DNA of 64,000 nt from Paenibacillus bovis (lineage in GTDB: Bacteria; Bacillota; Bacilli; Bacillales; Bacillaceae_C): NCBI GenBank assembly GCA_007679095.1, contig VEFU01000002.1:124001-188000 (forward strand), written 5' to 3'. Positions 44,043-53,239 of the stretch are shown here, in pieces. The notes under the pieces are model-generated. The model searched no databases, was not told the origin of the DNA, and saw nothing but the letters and a program-made list of their open reading frames with translations. Position 1 is the first letter of the stretch. Every line of letters starts with the position of its first letter. A program made the position numbers and the translations under genes.

Positions 44043-44693
44043 TTAGACGTAAAATAATACACAGAAATACATAAATGCACTACCGGCAATTACGAATAAA
44101 TGCCAAATTGCATGTGAATATGGAAGGTTACGCCATATATAAAAAATGGCACCAACTGAATAGAGTATTCCTCCAGTTAAAAGTAGTGCAAATCCTTCCG
44201 CACTTAAACTTGTATATAGTGGCTTTATAGCAATGATTACTAGCCAGCCCATAATTAGATAAAATACAGTTGAAAGTATTCTAAATTTATTTATGAGAAA
44301 ACATTTTAATGTTATTCCAGCAATTGCAAGCCCCCACACAATACCGAATAATGTCCAACCAAGAGCTCCATTTAAAGTAACTAACACTAAAGGTGTATAG
44401 GTTCCAGCAATTAATAAGTAAATTGCAGAATGATCTAATATCGCAAAAACATTTTTCGCTTTTGAAGGTTTAAAGCTATGAAGTAGTGTGGAAAACAAAT
44501 AGAGAATTAACATGGATGCACCGAAAATTGTAAAACTAACTATTTCTAATGCACTTCCATTTTGAGCAGCGGCAACAATGAGAATGACTAATGCAGGAAT
44601 GCTCAATAAAAATCCAATTCCATGGGTAATCGCGTTAGCCAATTCTTCTTTCCAGTTATATGATTGCCCGTCTGTATAAAATGTTGTTGACAA
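44043..44693 (-). CDS. yplQ: Hemolysin III / PAQR-family membrane protein
   Basis: 216 residues with seven membrane helices. PAQR signature residues: ANAITHGIGFLLS at the start, LLHSFKPSKAKNVFAILDHSAIYLLIAGTYTP (split) and the last HAIWHLFVI, giving the three metal-binding His positions. The family is linked to lipid or fluidity control and to hemolytic effect when expressed in E. coli; true function here is unknown. TTG start at 44693 with AAAGGAGG upstream. Confidence 0.88.
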   Translation of the reverse strand: MSTTFYTDGQSYNWKEELANAITHGIGFLLSIPALVILIVAAAQNGSALEIVSFTIFGASMLILYLFSTLLHSFKPSKAKNVFAILDHSAIYLLIAGTYTPLVLVTLNGALGWTLFGIVWGLAIAGITLKCFLINKFRILSTVFYLIMGWLVIIAIKPLYTSLSAEGFALLLTGGILYSVGAIFYIWRNLPYSHAIWHLFVIAGSAFMYFCVLFYV

Positions 44694-44808
44694 TGAAATT
44701 CCTCCTTTCTCTATTATTCAATCATAGTTCTATTTGCAAATAATAGCAAATAAATATATATGGGAAATAGTGCTCAAAATAGTTATATCCATGTCCAACT
44801 AAAACCTG

Positions 44809-44814
44809 TATAAT
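44809..44814 (+). promoter_or_regulatory. -10 box of degV-family gene
   Basis: TATAAT about 30 bp before the start; no clear -35. Confidence 0.35.
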
Positions 44815-44843
44815 AGGAATGAAACATTAAAGGATGTGTAGAT

Positions 44844-45686
44844 GTGAGAAATATAAAAATTGTAACTGATTCAACTTGTGACCTTTCTCCAGAGGAAATT
44901 AAGTCTTTAAATATACATGTGATTCCATTATCGATATCTATTGAAGGTGAAACATACTTAGATCGAGTCGATATTACTCCATCGCAATTTATTGAAAAAA
45001 TGAACCAATCAACACAATTACCAAAAACCTCACAACCAGCTGTCGGTGAATTTTTAAAATTATATGATGAATTAGGGGAGGACGATAGTGAAATTTTGTC
45101 CATCCATTTGGCTGGTAAACTAAGTGGGACGGTAGAGTCTGCTAGAAGCGCAGCAGAAATGTCAAAAACCAAGGTTACAGTCATAGATTCGGAATATATT
45201 GCAAAAGCACTTTCGTTTCAAGTAAAAGAAGCTGTTAAAATGGTAAATGAAAAGTTAACGATATCAGAAATTATAAATAAATTAAAAGACGTTAGAGCCA
45301 ATACGAAGCTTTATGTCGTTCTTGATACTTTAGATAATCTTGTTAAAGGTGGTCGCATCGGCAGAGGGAAAGCTTTTATCGGTTCTTTGCTTAATATAAA
45401 ACCAATCGCAATGCTTAATGAAGGAGAATATACTCCAGTTGGTAAAGTTCGCAGTCAAACACAAGCCATTAACTTTATTATGAAGCAACTTAAGAATGAT
45501 GTTCAAAACATGAGGCTCAAAGGGATTGGAATATCACATGCTAATGCGTATAGTTTAGCAACGGAAATAAAATCAAAAATTGAAGAACTTATTGGGTTTC
45601 ATGATGTTGAGATAGCAGAAACAACCCCAGTAATAAGTACGCACACTGGTTCAGGAGCAATTGGCTTTTGCTATTATTTAGAGTAA
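44844..45686 (+). CDS. DegV-family fatty-acid-binding protein
   Basis: 280 residues. DegV fold: TDSTCDLSPEEIKS at the N-terminus, the TSQPAVGEF segment, LAGKLSGTVESA, VLDTLDNLVKGGRIG and the end HTGSGAIGFCYY. These proteins (FakB type) bind a fatty acid for phosphorylation by FakA; which FakB-type role applies here is not clear. GTG start at 44844 with AAAGGATG; the ATG two bases earlier is out of frame and meets a stop. Confidence 0.87.
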   Translation: MRNIKIVTDSTCDLSPEEIKSLNIHVIPLSISIEGETYLDRVDITPSQFIEKMNQSTQLPKTSQPAVGEFLKLYDELGEDDSEILSIHLAGKLSGTVESARSAAEMSKTKVTVIDSEYIAKALSFQVKEAVKMVNEKLTISEIINKLKDVRANTKLYVVLDTLDNLVKGGRIGRGKAFIGSLLNIKPIAMLNEGEYTPVGKVRSQTQAINFIMKQLKNDVQNMRLKGIGISHANAYSLATEIKSKIEELIGFHDVEIAETTPVISTHTGSGAIGFCYYLE

Positions 45687-45706
45687 CTGCTTATGTGAAA
45701 TGCAGA

Positions 45707-45735
45707 AAACGATCTATTTCTTAGATCGTTTTTTT
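45707..45735 (+). terminator. Terminator after degV
   Basis: AAACGATCTA and TAGATCGTTT form a perfect 10-bp stem with a TTTCT loop, followed by TTTT. Confidence 0.88.
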
Positions 45736-45775
45736 ATGAGATTAGGGTTAATTATTTTTTCTATAAACAATAGCA

Positions 45776-45784
45776 TGTTATAAT
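45776..45784 (+). promoter_or_regulatory. Extended -10 promoter of the ypmR operon
   Basis: TGTTATAAT (TGn plus perfect -10), 32 bp before ypmR. Confidence 0.5.
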
Positions 45785-45816
45785 ATTATATCTTTACTTT
45801 TAGGGTGAACGAATAA

Positions 45817-46608
45817 ATGAAAAGAATCTTCCTCCTGATTTTCAGTCTTATCTTGATTTTGAGTGGCTGTTCTTTCTCCAATTCAGTCTTTAGTGGTAAG
45901 CTGTTAAACGAACAAGTTAAACCATTTCCTCCTGAATCTTTTTTTCCTAAAGATTTATCAATCGTTGCATTTGGAGATTCCCTTACAAAAGGTGTGGGTG
46001 ATACAACGAATCAAGGTGGTTATATTTCATATTTGAAAACACTATTAGAATCTCAAGAGGAGATAAGATCAGCAGAGTTTCAAAATTTTGGTGTTTCCGG
46101 AAATACAACTAAGGATTTATTGAATAGATTAAACAATGAGGAGCTTCAATCAGCAATCCAATCGTCAGATGCAGTTATTATTACGGTTGGAGGGAATGAT
46201 GTAATGGAAGTCTTTAAAAGTAATATTTTAAATTTAAAATTAAGTATGTTTGTGTCTGCCCAGGAAGGGTATAGCCAAAGATTAAGAGAAATAATTGAAA
46301 AGATTAGGTCTTATAATCAAAATACACAGATTCTTTTAGTAGGAATATATAATCCTTTCTTAGGTTGGTTTTCAGATATTCATGAGATGCAGGAGATTGT
46401 AACGAGATGGAATAAGACGAGTCTTGATATAATTTCAACATTCGATCATGCTAGTTTAGTACCAATTGAAGATATCTTCCTTAATCAAGAAGAAAGTTTA
46501 TTCCATACAGACTATTTTCATCCGAATAATTTAGGATACGAATTAATAGCAGAAAGAATCATATCTCATCTTACTGAAAATGAAATCCTTGATGAGATAA
46601 TAGAATAA
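45817..46608 (+). CDS. ypmR: SGNH/GDSL lipase-like lipoprotein YpmR
   Basis: 263 residues. A lipobox LSGC puts it on the outer face of the membrane (Cys ~19). SGNH blocks are complete: AFGDSLTKGVGD (Ser), FGVSGNTTKD (Gly), TVGGNDVME (Asn) and TDYFHPNNLGYE (Asp/His). It hydrolyses lipid or acyl esters; the substrate is unknown. It heads the ypmR-ypmS-msrA-msrB cluster with gaps of 20 and 23 bp. Confidence 0.9.
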   Translation: MKRIFLLIFSLILILSGCSFSNSVFSGKLLNEQVKPFPPESFFPKDLSIVAFGDSLTKGVGDTTNQGGYISYLKTLLESQEEIRSAEFQNFGVSGNTTKDLLNRLNNEELQSAIQSSDAVIITVGGNDVMEVFKSNILNLKLSMFVSAQEGYSQRLREIIEKIRSYNQNTQILLVGIYNPFLGWFSDIHEMQEIVTRWNKTSLDIISTFDHASLVPIEDIFLNQEESLFHTDYFHPNNLGYELIAERIISHLTENEILDEIIE

Positions 46609-46628
46609 GGACTACAGGGGATTAAATC

Positions 46629-47219
46629 ATGATGAAAATGAAGAACAAGTGGAAATGGCTATTTTTGATGCTACTCACACTTAATATTGCAGTAATTTTG
46701 TTAATCTCAATTTTGATTTTTGATACTCCGGAAGATGTGCAAGATCCAGAAATAAATATAAAAACAGAAAATATGTCAGAGTTTACGATTAGTACCGATA
46801 AACACGATTTAAATCGCTTAATAAATCATTATATCGAAAAAGAAGGTTTAAATGGTCCGATTAACTATTATATTAAATTAACGGACGAAGTGGAACTCTT
46901 TGGGGAAATTAAGGTTTTTTCGAAGACACTTCAATTAAGAATGACATTTGAACCTCAAGCTTTAGAGAATGGTGACTTGTTGCTAGTACAAAAATCACTT
47001 TCTCTTGGTGGTATTAAACTACCAGTAGAGCGTATCTTAAAATTTATACAAGATGGTTATAAGTTACCTGAATGGGTTATTATCCAACCTAATGATAAGA
47101 AAATATATGTAGCACTACAGGAAATGCGTTTAAATGGAGGAATACAAGTAAGGGCAGAAGAATTTGATGTTGCAAAGAATAATATTTCGATGAGAATGTT
47201 AGTTCCAGTAAGTCAATAA
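46629..47219 (+). CDS. ypmS: YpmS-like membrane-anchored protein (DUF2140)
   Basis: 196 residues. One N-terminal membrane helix ([20 protein letters not shown], ~11-30) is followed by an extracellular beta-rich domain. The pattern [20 protein letters not shown] and [16 protein letters not shown] is that of YpmS. Function unknown. It shares the operon with ypmR. Confidence 0.85.
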   Translation: MMKMKNKWKWLFLMLLTLNIAVILLISILIFDTPEDVQDPEINIKTENMSEFTISTDKHDLNRLINHYIEKEGLNGPINYYIKLTDEVELFGEIKVFSKTLQLRMTFEPQALENGDLLLVQKSLSLGGIKLPVERILKFIQDGYKLPEWVIIQPNDKKIYVALQEMRLNGGIQVRAEEFDVAKNNISMRMLVPVSQ

Positions 47220-47242
47220 TTATGAATGAAAGGTGGATACAG

Positions 47243-47788
47243 ATGGACAACCCAAGCCGTTTGGAAAAAGCAACATTTGCAGGAGGATGCTTTTGGTGCA
47301 TGGTAAAACCATTTGATGAACAACCTGGAATTGAAAAGATTATTTCTGGTTATACCGGAGGCTCTACAGAAAATCCAACGTATGAAGAAGTTTGCTCAGG
47401 TGGAACAGGTCATACAGAAGCAGTTCAAATTACGTTTAATCCAAATGTATTTTCGTATGAACGATTACTAGAATTATATTGGATGCAAATTGACCCTACA
47501 GATGCTGACGGTCAATTTTATGATCGTGGGGATTCTTATCGACCAGTAATATTTTATCATACTGATAAACAAAAAGACTTAGCGGAAAAATCCAAACAAC
47601 AATTACAAGATAGTGGTCGCTTTAAGAGTCCAATTGTAGTGCCGATTGAACCTGCAAAACCATTTTATCCAGCAGAGGACCACCACCAAGATTTCTACAA
47701 AAAAAATCCTGAACATTACTACTCATACCAAACAGGTTCTGGGAGAGCAAGTTTTATTTCGAGACATTGGGGGAATAAAAATGAGTAA
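47243..47788 (+). CDS. msrA: Peptide methionine sulfoxide reductase MsrA
   Basis: 181 residues. It reduces methionine-S-sulfoxide. The catalytic Cys is in [12 protein letters not shown], with GYTGG and the TGHTEAVQI segment. The start is ATG 47243 with AAAGGTGG six bases upstream; an earlier in-frame ATG (47222) has no ribosome site. It overlaps msrB by 8 bp. Confidence 0.94.
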   Translation: MDNPSRLEKATFAGGCFWCMVKPFDEQPGIEKIISGYTGGSTENPTYEEVCSGGTGHTEAVQITFNPNVFSYERLLELYWMQIDPTDADGQFYDRGDSYRPVIFYHTDKQKDLAEKSKQQLQDSGRFKSPIVVPIEPAKPFYPAEDHHQDFYKKNPEHYYSYQTGSGRASFISRHWGNKNE

Positions 47789-48206
47789 AGATGAACTGAA
47801 ACAAAAACTTACACCTATTCAATATTATGTAACACAAGAAAATGGGACAGAACCACCATTTCAAAATGAATATTGGAATAACTTTCAAGAAGGCATATAT
47901 GTTGATGTTGTAACTGGAAAGCCTTTATTTAGTTCAAGAGATCAGTATGATGCAGGCTGTGGCTGGCCAAGTTTTACTAAGCCGATTGATGAAGAAGAGA
48001 TTATTGAAAAAGAAGATCTTAGTCATGGTATGATTCGAACAGAGGTAAGGAGTAAGAATGCAGATTCTCATTTAGGTCATGTATTTCCAGATGGACCTGG
48101 GCCAACAAAATTAAGGTATTGTATTAATTCTGCAGCACTTCGCTTCATACCAAAAGCAGATTTAGCGAAGAACGGATATGAAGAATATGAGAAGTTATTT
48201 AAATAA
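47781..48206 (+). CDS. msrB: Peptide methionine sulfoxide reductase MsrB
   Basis: 141 residues. It reduces methionine-R-sulfoxide. [22 protein letters not shown] and the catalytic Cys in [11 protein letters not shown] are present. It lacks the CxxC zinc pairs of some MsrB forms, as in the short Bacillus type. ATG 47781 is inside the end of msrA with GGGGG upstream. Together MsrA and MsrB repair both sulfoxide forms. Confidence 0.94.
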   Translation: MSKDELKQKLTPIQYYVTQENGTEPPFQNEYWNNFQEGIYVDVVTGKPLFSSRDQYDAGCGWPSFTKPIDEEEIIEKEDLSHGMIRTEVRSKNADSHLGHVFPDGPGPTKLRYCINSAALRFIPKADLAKNGYEEYEKLFK

Positions 48207-48267
48207 TTATTACTTTAAATGATAAAAATATAATGATTTACCGATTAATGAAGGGTGTTGTAAGCTA

Positions 48268-48768
48268 ATGTTTAAAAAATTATTTGGAAAAAAAGAAGAG
48301 GTTCCTTCTACCGTCACTGTACACTCACCTATTACAGGTACACTTGTACAATTAGATGAGGTTCCAGACCCAGTTTTTTCTCAAAAAATGATGGGAGATG
48401 GAATGGCGATAAAACCTGATGAAGGCGTAGTTGTTAGTCCAGTTGATGGTGAGATTATACAGCTATTTCCTACAAAACATGCAATTGGAATTAGAGCAAA
48501 AAATGGTGCTGAAATATTAATTCATATCGGATTAGAAACGGTTGGAATGAATGGAGAAGGATTTACAGCCCATATTAGTGAAGGAACAAAAGTACGAGTA
48601 GGTGACAAACTAGTGGAGTTTGACATTCCATTAGTTGAAGAAAAAGCTAGTAGTACGATTACTCCAATTATCATAACAAATGGTGATAGTATTTCTTCAA
48701 TAAATAAACAATCTGTAGGAAAAGTACAAGCAGGTCAATCTCCAATCATGGAAATTACCGCGAAATAA
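48268..48768 (+). CDS. ypqE: PTS glucose-type IIA protein (YpqE-like)
   Basis: 166 residues, free-standing EIIA-Glc. The phospho-accepting His is H86 in EILIHIGLETVGMNG and the second active-site His is H71 in FPTKHAIGI. HPr passes phosphate to it, and it can serve IIBC proteins that lack a IIA part. It follows msrB with its own terminator. ATG 48268 with AAGGGTGTTG. Confidence 0.92.
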   Translation: MFKKLFGKKEEVPSTVTVHSPITGTLVQLDEVPDPVFSQKMMGDGMAIKPDEGVVVSPVDGEIIQLFPTKHAIGIRAKNGAEILIHIGLETVGMNGEGFTAHISEGTKVRVGDKLVEFDIPLVEEKASSTITPIIITNGDSISSINKQSVGKVQAGQSPIMEITAK

Positions 48769-48797
48769 TAAAAGCACCCTATATGGGTGCTTTTATT
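48767..48797. terminator. Bidirectional terminator after ypqE
   Basis: AATAAAAGCACCC and GGGTGCTTTTATT form a perfect 13-bp stem with a TATAT loop. Confidence 0.9.
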
Positions 48798-48830
48798 ATT
48801 GTTTTTTAAAATAATTGGGCAAATGCACAA

Positions 48831-48858
48831 ACAGCCTACTGGACGCATACATAGGATA
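48831..48858 (+). promoter_or_regulatory. SigK-type promoter of the YjcZ-like gene
   Basis: AC (48831-48832), 17 bp, CATAGGATA (48850-48858), a full match to CATAnnnTA, 37 bp before the start. Confidence 0.55.
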
Positions 48859-48894
48859 TGAACGAAGAGATAAATGAATTGAGGAGTGAAATAT

Positions 48895-49041
48895 ATGTAT
48901 CAAGGCTATGGATGTCATGATTATTGTTACCCATCTTATGGTTATGGATATGTTGGTGGAGTTGGTAACAGCTTTGCGTTAATTGTTGTATTGTTCATAT
49001 TACTCATTATTATTGGTGCATGCTGGGCATTTCCAAAATAA
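48895..49041 (+). CDS. YjcZ-family small sporulation membrane protein
   Basis: 48 residues read by eye: Tyr/Gly/Cys-rich N-terminus ([19 protein letters not shown]) then [16 protein letters not shown], the hallmark single helix of YjcZ/SscA-like spore proteins. GAGGAGTG lies 8 bp upstream of ATG 48895. The SigK-type promoter agrees with mother-cell expression. Confidence 0.82.
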   Translation: MYQGYGCHDYCYPSYGYGYVGGVGNSFALIVVLFILLIIIGACWAFPK

Positions 49042-49045
49042 AATG

Positions 49046-49078
49046 TAGGCCTCCTGTTTAAAGGGGGCTTTAATTTAT
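49046..49078 (+). terminator. Terminator after the YjcZ-like gene
   Basis: GGCCTCC and GGGGGCT pair (with a G-T) around TGTTTAAA, followed by TTTAATTT. Confidence 0.6.
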
Positions 49079-49220
49079 TATGTAAAACAGTGAATGTTTA
49101 TGGCTAAACAGCATACATTTGAAATTAGAACGATAGGAATTAGGCAGTTTTTATTTACCTTAATTTGATAATCCGCTATATTGGAAAGAAGAATGTTAGT
49201 TTTAGAAGGGGTTCGTAGGA

Positions 49221-49445
49221 ATGAATAAGTCTTTTTATCACTTTTTAATGAAGTTTCGCCAACCATCTGCAAATGATGAGTTAAGCAGCTTTGCCAATGC
49301 AGCCTATAAAGATCATAGTTTCCCAAAACAATCTAGTGATTATCAAGAATTAAGCGATTACTTAGAATTAAATGTTGATTATTTACCGACCGTTGCATTT
49401 TTTGATTATGTGTGGGAATTATATGTAGAATCAGAAAGTAAATAG
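49221..49445 (+). CDS. yozE: YozE family protein
   Basis: 74 residues, small helical protein of the YozE/DUF1250 type: SFYHFLMKFR, ASDELSS-like PSANDELSSFANAAY, DHSFPKQSSDYQELSDYLE and TVAFFDYVWELY are all family-like. It is structurally known as a SAM-like fold with no assigned role. AAGGGG lies 9 bp before ATG. The next gene, yozD, follows at 46 bp. Confidence 0.9.
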   Translation: MNKSFYHFLMKFRQPSANDELSSFANAAYKDHSFPKQSSDYQELSDYLELNVDYLPTVAFFDYVWELYVESESK

Positions 49446-49491
49446 CTAATTCTAACCTGTGGTGGAATATTCAGAAAGGGGAGCGATGGGA

Positions 49492-49668
49492 GTGCGTGAA
49501 ATGGAAGTCTTTATTGATACAGAGGAAATCGCTGAATTTTTCTATCAGGAGTTAATTAAAAGAGGGTTTACTCCTTCTGAAGAGGAAACAGATGAATTAG
49601 CTGATATCACCTTCGAATACCTATTATCGAAATGTATTATCGACGAAGAAGATATAGATGAGTATTAA
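49492..49668 (+). CDS. yozD: YozD family protein
   Basis: 58 residues, acidic. IDTEEIAEFFYQELIKRGF, PSEEETDELADITFEYLL and IIDEEDIDEY fit YozD (58 residues in B. subtilis). The start is GTG 49492, 8 bp after GGGGAG; ATG 49486 is too near that site. Function unknown. Confidence 0.85.
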   Translation: MREMEVFIDTEEIAEFFYQELIKRGFTPSEEETDELADITFEYLLSKCIIDEEDIDEY

Positions 49669-49683
49669 TATTTACGAAATTGC

Positions 49684-49708
49684 AACGCTCGGTCTTGAAC
49701 CAGCGTTT
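49684..49708 (+). terminator. Terminator after yozD
   Basis: AACGCT-GGT and ACC-AGCGTT pair with a one-base bulge, followed by a T run. Confidence 0.8.
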
Positions 49709-49787
49709 TTTTTGATTATAAGACATATTTGCATGATGAATGTCAAAGAATTAGAATGGTAGTACAACTACAAGGAGGTATTTTTTC

Positions 49788-50495
49788 ATGAGTGTTCATA
49801 TTGGCGCAGAAAATGGAGCAATTGCAGAGACTGTTTTATTACCAGGAGATCCTCTAAGAGCCAAATATATTGCTGAAAATTTTCTAGAGAATGTAGTTTG
49901 TTATAATGAAGTAAGAAATATGCTAGGTTTTACAGGAGAATATAATGGTAGACGTATTTCTGTACAAGGAACCGGGATGGGAGTGCCGTCAATATCCATT
50001 TATATTAATGAACTTATGCAAAGCTATAATGTACAAAATTTAATACGAGTTGGTACATGTGGTGCAATTCAAAAAGATGTGAAGGTAAGAGACGTCATTC
50101 TTGCTATGTCATCGTCAACTGATTCACAAATGAATCGGTTGATTTTTGGTAATGGAATTGATTATGCACCTACAGCGTCATTTGACTTACTAAAGAGTGC
50201 ATATGATGCAGCAATTCAAAAGGGTTTAAAAGTGAAGGTGGGAAATGTATTTACAGCTGATATGTTCTATAATGACCATGCAGATCACGAAAAGTGGGCA
50301 AAATATGGCATATTAGCAATTGAAATGGAAACGACTGCATTATATACTCTTGCTGCAAAATATGGAAGAAAAGCTTTATCTGTACTAACTGTTAGTGATC
50401 ATATCATTACAGGTGAAGAAACAACAGCAGAAGAACGACAAACAACTTTTAATGAAATGATTGAGGTTGCTCTAAATGTTACCGCTAATGTCTAA
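49788..50495 (+). CDS. deoD: Purine nucleoside phosphorylase DeoD
   Basis: 235 residues, hexameric type. It splits (deoxy)inosine and (deoxy)guanosine, and in Bacillus DeoD also adenosine, with phosphate. Motifs: [38 protein letters not shown], and the end [14 protein letters not shown] and LTVSDHI with the catalytic Asp. A clear AAGGAGGT precedes ATG 49788. yodJ follows 26 bp later. Confidence 0.95.
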   Translation: MSVHIGAENGAIAETVLLPGDPLRAKYIAENFLENVVCYNEVRNMLGFTGEYNGRRISVQGTGMGVPSISIYINELMQSYNVQNLIRVGTCGAIQKDVKVRDVILAMSSSTDSQMNRLIFGNGIDYAPTASFDLLKSAYDAAIQKGLKVKVGNVFTADMFYNDHADHEKWAKYGILAIEMETTALYTLAAKYGRKALSVLTVSDHIITGEETTAEERQTTFNEMIEVALNVTANV

Positions 50496-50521
50496 TCTGT
50501 TTAATATTCAAGTGATGATAA

Positions 50522-51313
50522 ATGAATAAAGTAATTTTAGTTTTAGTGACAACAATTCTGTTAACAGGATGCGCAATAAATGAGAAACCAAAAGATGATA
50601 CAATTGTAATAAGTGAAGAAAATGATGCAAACGAGAAAAAAATAAATCGTGATCCAAATGAAACAGAGTTGGTTTTGGAAGCTGGGTATTTTAATCATAT
50701 TAAAGATGTGAATGGGTTACTTGAAATTCAAAATCCTGATAATACACTAGCATTAGTAAATAAGGATTTTGCATTACCTGGAGACTATGTACCGGAAGAC
50801 TTAATCCGTCCTGATGTACGTTTTATCTTTGGGAATGAAGATGTGGAAAAAAGTTATTTGCGTAAAGAAGCAGCAGAAGCACTAGAAAGAATGCTTCAAG
50901 CTAGTGAATCAGATGGCATTTATTTATATGCTGTATCCGGTTATCGCTCGTATAAACGGCAGAATTCCATATTACAAGCTGAAATAGCAAATATTGGGGA
51001 AGAACAAGCTTTACAAGCTGTTGCCTTTCCTGGGAAGAGTGAGCACCAAACAGGCTTGTCCATGGATATAACAAGTGAAAGTGCACAGTTTTTGTTATCA
51101 GAAGCATTTGGCGAAACAGATGAAGGAGAATGGGCCAAGCATAATGCTCATCGTTTTGGTTTTATTCTCCGTTACCCTAAAGATAAAGAGAAAATTACAG
51201 GTTATCAATATGAGCCTTGGCATTTTCGATATGTAGGTGAACAGGCGGCTTCCATCATGTATGAAAAAAACTGGACGCTCGAAGAGTTTTTTCAACATGT
51301 GAAAAAAATATAG
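50522..51313 (+). CDS. yodJ: VanY-like D-Ala-D-Ala carboxypeptidase lipoprotein (YodJ)
   Basis: 263 residues. The lipobox is LTGC (Cys ~17). The M15B zinc site is complete: SGYRSYKRQNSI, SEHQTGLSMDIT with His and Asp, and EPWHFRYVG with the last His. It trims the terminal D-Ala from peptidoglycan stem peptides at the outer face. It is likely co-transcribed with deoD. Confidence 0.9.
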   Translation: MNKVILVLVTTILLTGCAINEKPKDDTIVISEENDANEKKINRDPNETELVLEAGYFNHIKDVNGLLEIQNPDNTLALVNKDFALPGDYVPEDLIRPDVRFIFGNEDVEKSYLRKEAAEALERMLQASESDGIYLYAVSGYRSYKRQNSILQAEIANIGEEQALQAVAFPGKSEHQTGLSMDITSESAQFLLSEAFGETDEGEWAKHNAHRFGFILRYPKDKEKITGYQYEPWHFRYVGEQAASIMYEKNWTLEEFFQHVKKI

Positions 51314-51323
51314 TTGTTTGAAA

Positions 51324-51358
51324 AATCAAGCCTCCTTAGACTTAAGGTAGGCTTGATT
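51324..51358 (+). terminator. Terminator after yodJ
   Basis: AATCAAGCCT and AGGCTTGATT (51349-51358) with an inner CCTTA/TAAGG helix form a long stem. The following T run is short. Confidence 0.75.
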
Positions 51359-51489
51359 CATTTATAAGACTGTTTGCAACATAGTTCTTCTTTAATATTT
51401 AATAGAAAACTGTTAAAATAAAGAAGCTGTTGTAAATTATGAGCAGAATTACTTCGCGAATCTGCTGTAAAATGGAAGTGGTGAGTTTA

Positions 51490-52935
51490 GTGGAAAATGA
51501 TGATCACTTAGTAAAACAAGAAGAAAATAATAATTACATAAGAATGAAAAAATTTAAATTTGTAATGATGCTTTTTATTGTTATTTTCTTAACAGCTGGT
51601 ATTACTTTAGTAGCTCTTTCATTTGGAGATGAGAAAGTAGTCAAAATGGGCAGAATGGAATTCAACAAACTTTTTACTGCCTATGATGAATTAGTTGGAA
51701 AATACATGGATGATCTTGACAAAGAAGCATTAATAGATGGTGCTATCAATGGGATGGTAGATGCTATTGGTGACCCATATACCGATTATATGACTTCGGA
51801 GGAGAATGCTAAGTTTCAAGAAAGTGTTACATCTTCATTTGAAGGGATTGGAGCTGAAGTTCAAGAATTAGATGGCTATGTCACTGTCGTATCTCCGATT
51901 AAGGGATCACCTGCTGAAAAAGCTGGAGTTCGCCCGAATGATAGAATTGTAACGGTAGATGGTGAAAATATTCAGGGAATGAGTGCAACTGAAGCAGTTC
52001 TCCTAATACGAGGAGAAAAAGGAACACAAGTAACTCTTGGTATCCAAAGACAAGGCCAACAAGAGCTAATTGAAATTACAATAACTCGCGATCAAATTCC
52101 AATTAATACGGTTTATGCAGAAATGCTAGAAAACAACATAGCTAAAATACAAATTACAAACTTTTCTTCCCACACATTACAGGACTTATCAACTGCTATA
52201 AGTGATATGGAAGAGCAAGGGATGAAATCACTAATAATCGATGTTCGTAGAAACCCAGGTGGATTTTTAGACCAAGCCCTAATGATTTCTAATCTATTTG
52301 TTCCAGAAGGTAAAAATTTATATCAGATTGAGTACCGTGATGGAACTGTCATTCCCGAGAAGGCAAGGGGCGGGAAGAAAATTGATGTCCCTACAGTAGT
52401 CCTTATTGATGGAGGAAGTGCAAGTGCTTCTGAAATATTAGCTGCTGCTGTAAGTGAGTCAGCAAATATTCCGTTAGTTGGTGAAAAGTCGTTTGGTAAA
52501 GGAACAGTTCAAACGCAAAAAGATTTTGATGATGAATCTAATCTAAAATATACTATGGCAAAATGGTTAACACCTGAGGGAAACTGGATACATGAAAAGG
52601 GAATTACGCCTGATTATGAAGTTTCACTACCGGAGTATGCATCTCTACCATATATAAATCCAGATTTAGAATTGAAGGAATCTGTGATGTCCAAAGATGT
52701 AGAGGCAATAGAACAAATGCTTGAAGTATTAGGATTCAATCCAGGAAAAGTAGACCCATTTTTTGATGAAGAAACTGCAAAAGCTGTAATTGAATTCCAA
52801 AAGTCCGAAGAATTAGAGGAAACAGGAATTGTAACTGGAGAAACTACTATAAGATTAATGAGAAACTTAAGTGATTATTTACTTGAGAATGATCCACAAG
52901 TTCAAAAAGCAATAGAGGTATTAATTCAACAATAA
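51490..52935 (+). CDS. ctpA: C-terminal processing protease CtpA
   Basis: About 481 residues. It has a membrane helix near the N-terminus (FVMMLFIVIFLTAGITLV), a PDZ domain (~100-190: VSPIKGSPAEKAGVRPNDRI), the S41 protease with Ser in GGSASASEILAAAV and Lys in SFGKGTVQT, and a C-terminal peptidoglycan-binding helix bundle (VEAIEQMLEVLGFNPG). It faces the cell surface. The start is not certain: GTG 51490 has GTGGTGAG close upstream, while ATG 51439 gives 498 residues. Confidence 0.88.
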   Translation: MENDDHLVKQEENNNYIRMKKFKFVMMLFIVIFLTAGITLVALSFGDEKVVKMGRMEFNKLFTAYDELVGKYMDDLDKEALIDGAINGMVDAIGDPYTDYMTSEENAKFQESVTSSFEGIGAEVQELDGYVTVVSPIKGSPAEKAGVRPNDRIVTVDGENIQGMSATEAVLLIRGEKGTQVTLGIQRQGQQELIEITITRDQIPINTVYAEMLENNIAKIQITNFSSHTLQDLSTAISDMEEQGMKSLIIDVRRNPGGFLDQALMISNLFVPEGKNLYQIEYRDGTVIPEKARGGKKIDVPTVVLIDGGSASASEILAAAVSESANIPLVGEKSFGKGTVQTQKDFDDESNLKYTMAKWLTPEGNWIHEKGITPDYEVSLPEYASLPYINPDLELKESVMSKDVEAIEQMLEVLGFNPGKVDPFFDEETAKAVIEFQKSEELEETGIVTGETTIRLMRNLSDYLLENDPQVQKAIEVLIQQ

Positions 52936-52950
52936 ACAGATCTTTACAAG

Positions 52951-53002
52951 AAAGATACCCAAAGGTAAAGTCGCTTGAATGACTTACCTTGGGTATCTTT
53001 TA
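52951..53002. terminator. Bidirectional terminator after ctpA
   Basis: AAAGATACCCAA and TTGGGTATCTTT, with inner GGTAAAGTC/GACTTACC, form a long stem between the convergent ctpA and a zinc-ribbon gene. Confidence 0.85.
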
Positions 53003-53239
53003 TTTTTCTCCAAATTTAATAAATGTTCTTTCGTCTTCTATCAAACCACAAGATCCACATTGTATTCGCTTATCAGGGCCGTTATAACTAGTATGAAATG
53101 GTCCAGCGTTATTTTCTTCAAATGTTTCTACAATAGCCCCAGATTGAGGGTCCAACTTAACAGCTTGTACAACTTGTTCTATTATATTAAACCTTGTGCG
53201 ATTTGTTCTACAATTAGGACAACAATATGGAGTACTCAT
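53000..53239 (-). CDS. Small zinc-ribbon protein, unknown
   Basis: 79 residues. Two CxxC pairs (YCCPNCRTNR and IQCGSCGLIED) suggest one zinc site; the middle (VKLDPQSGAIVETFEEN) is beta-rich. The start is ATG 53239 with GGAG 11 bases upstream, a little far. Longer frame not supported. No family name that I trust. Confidence 0.65.
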   Translation of the reverse strand: MSTPYCCPNCRTNRTRFNIIEQVVQAVKLDPQSGAIVETFEENNAGPFHTSYNGPDKRIQCGSCGLIEDERTFIKFGEK

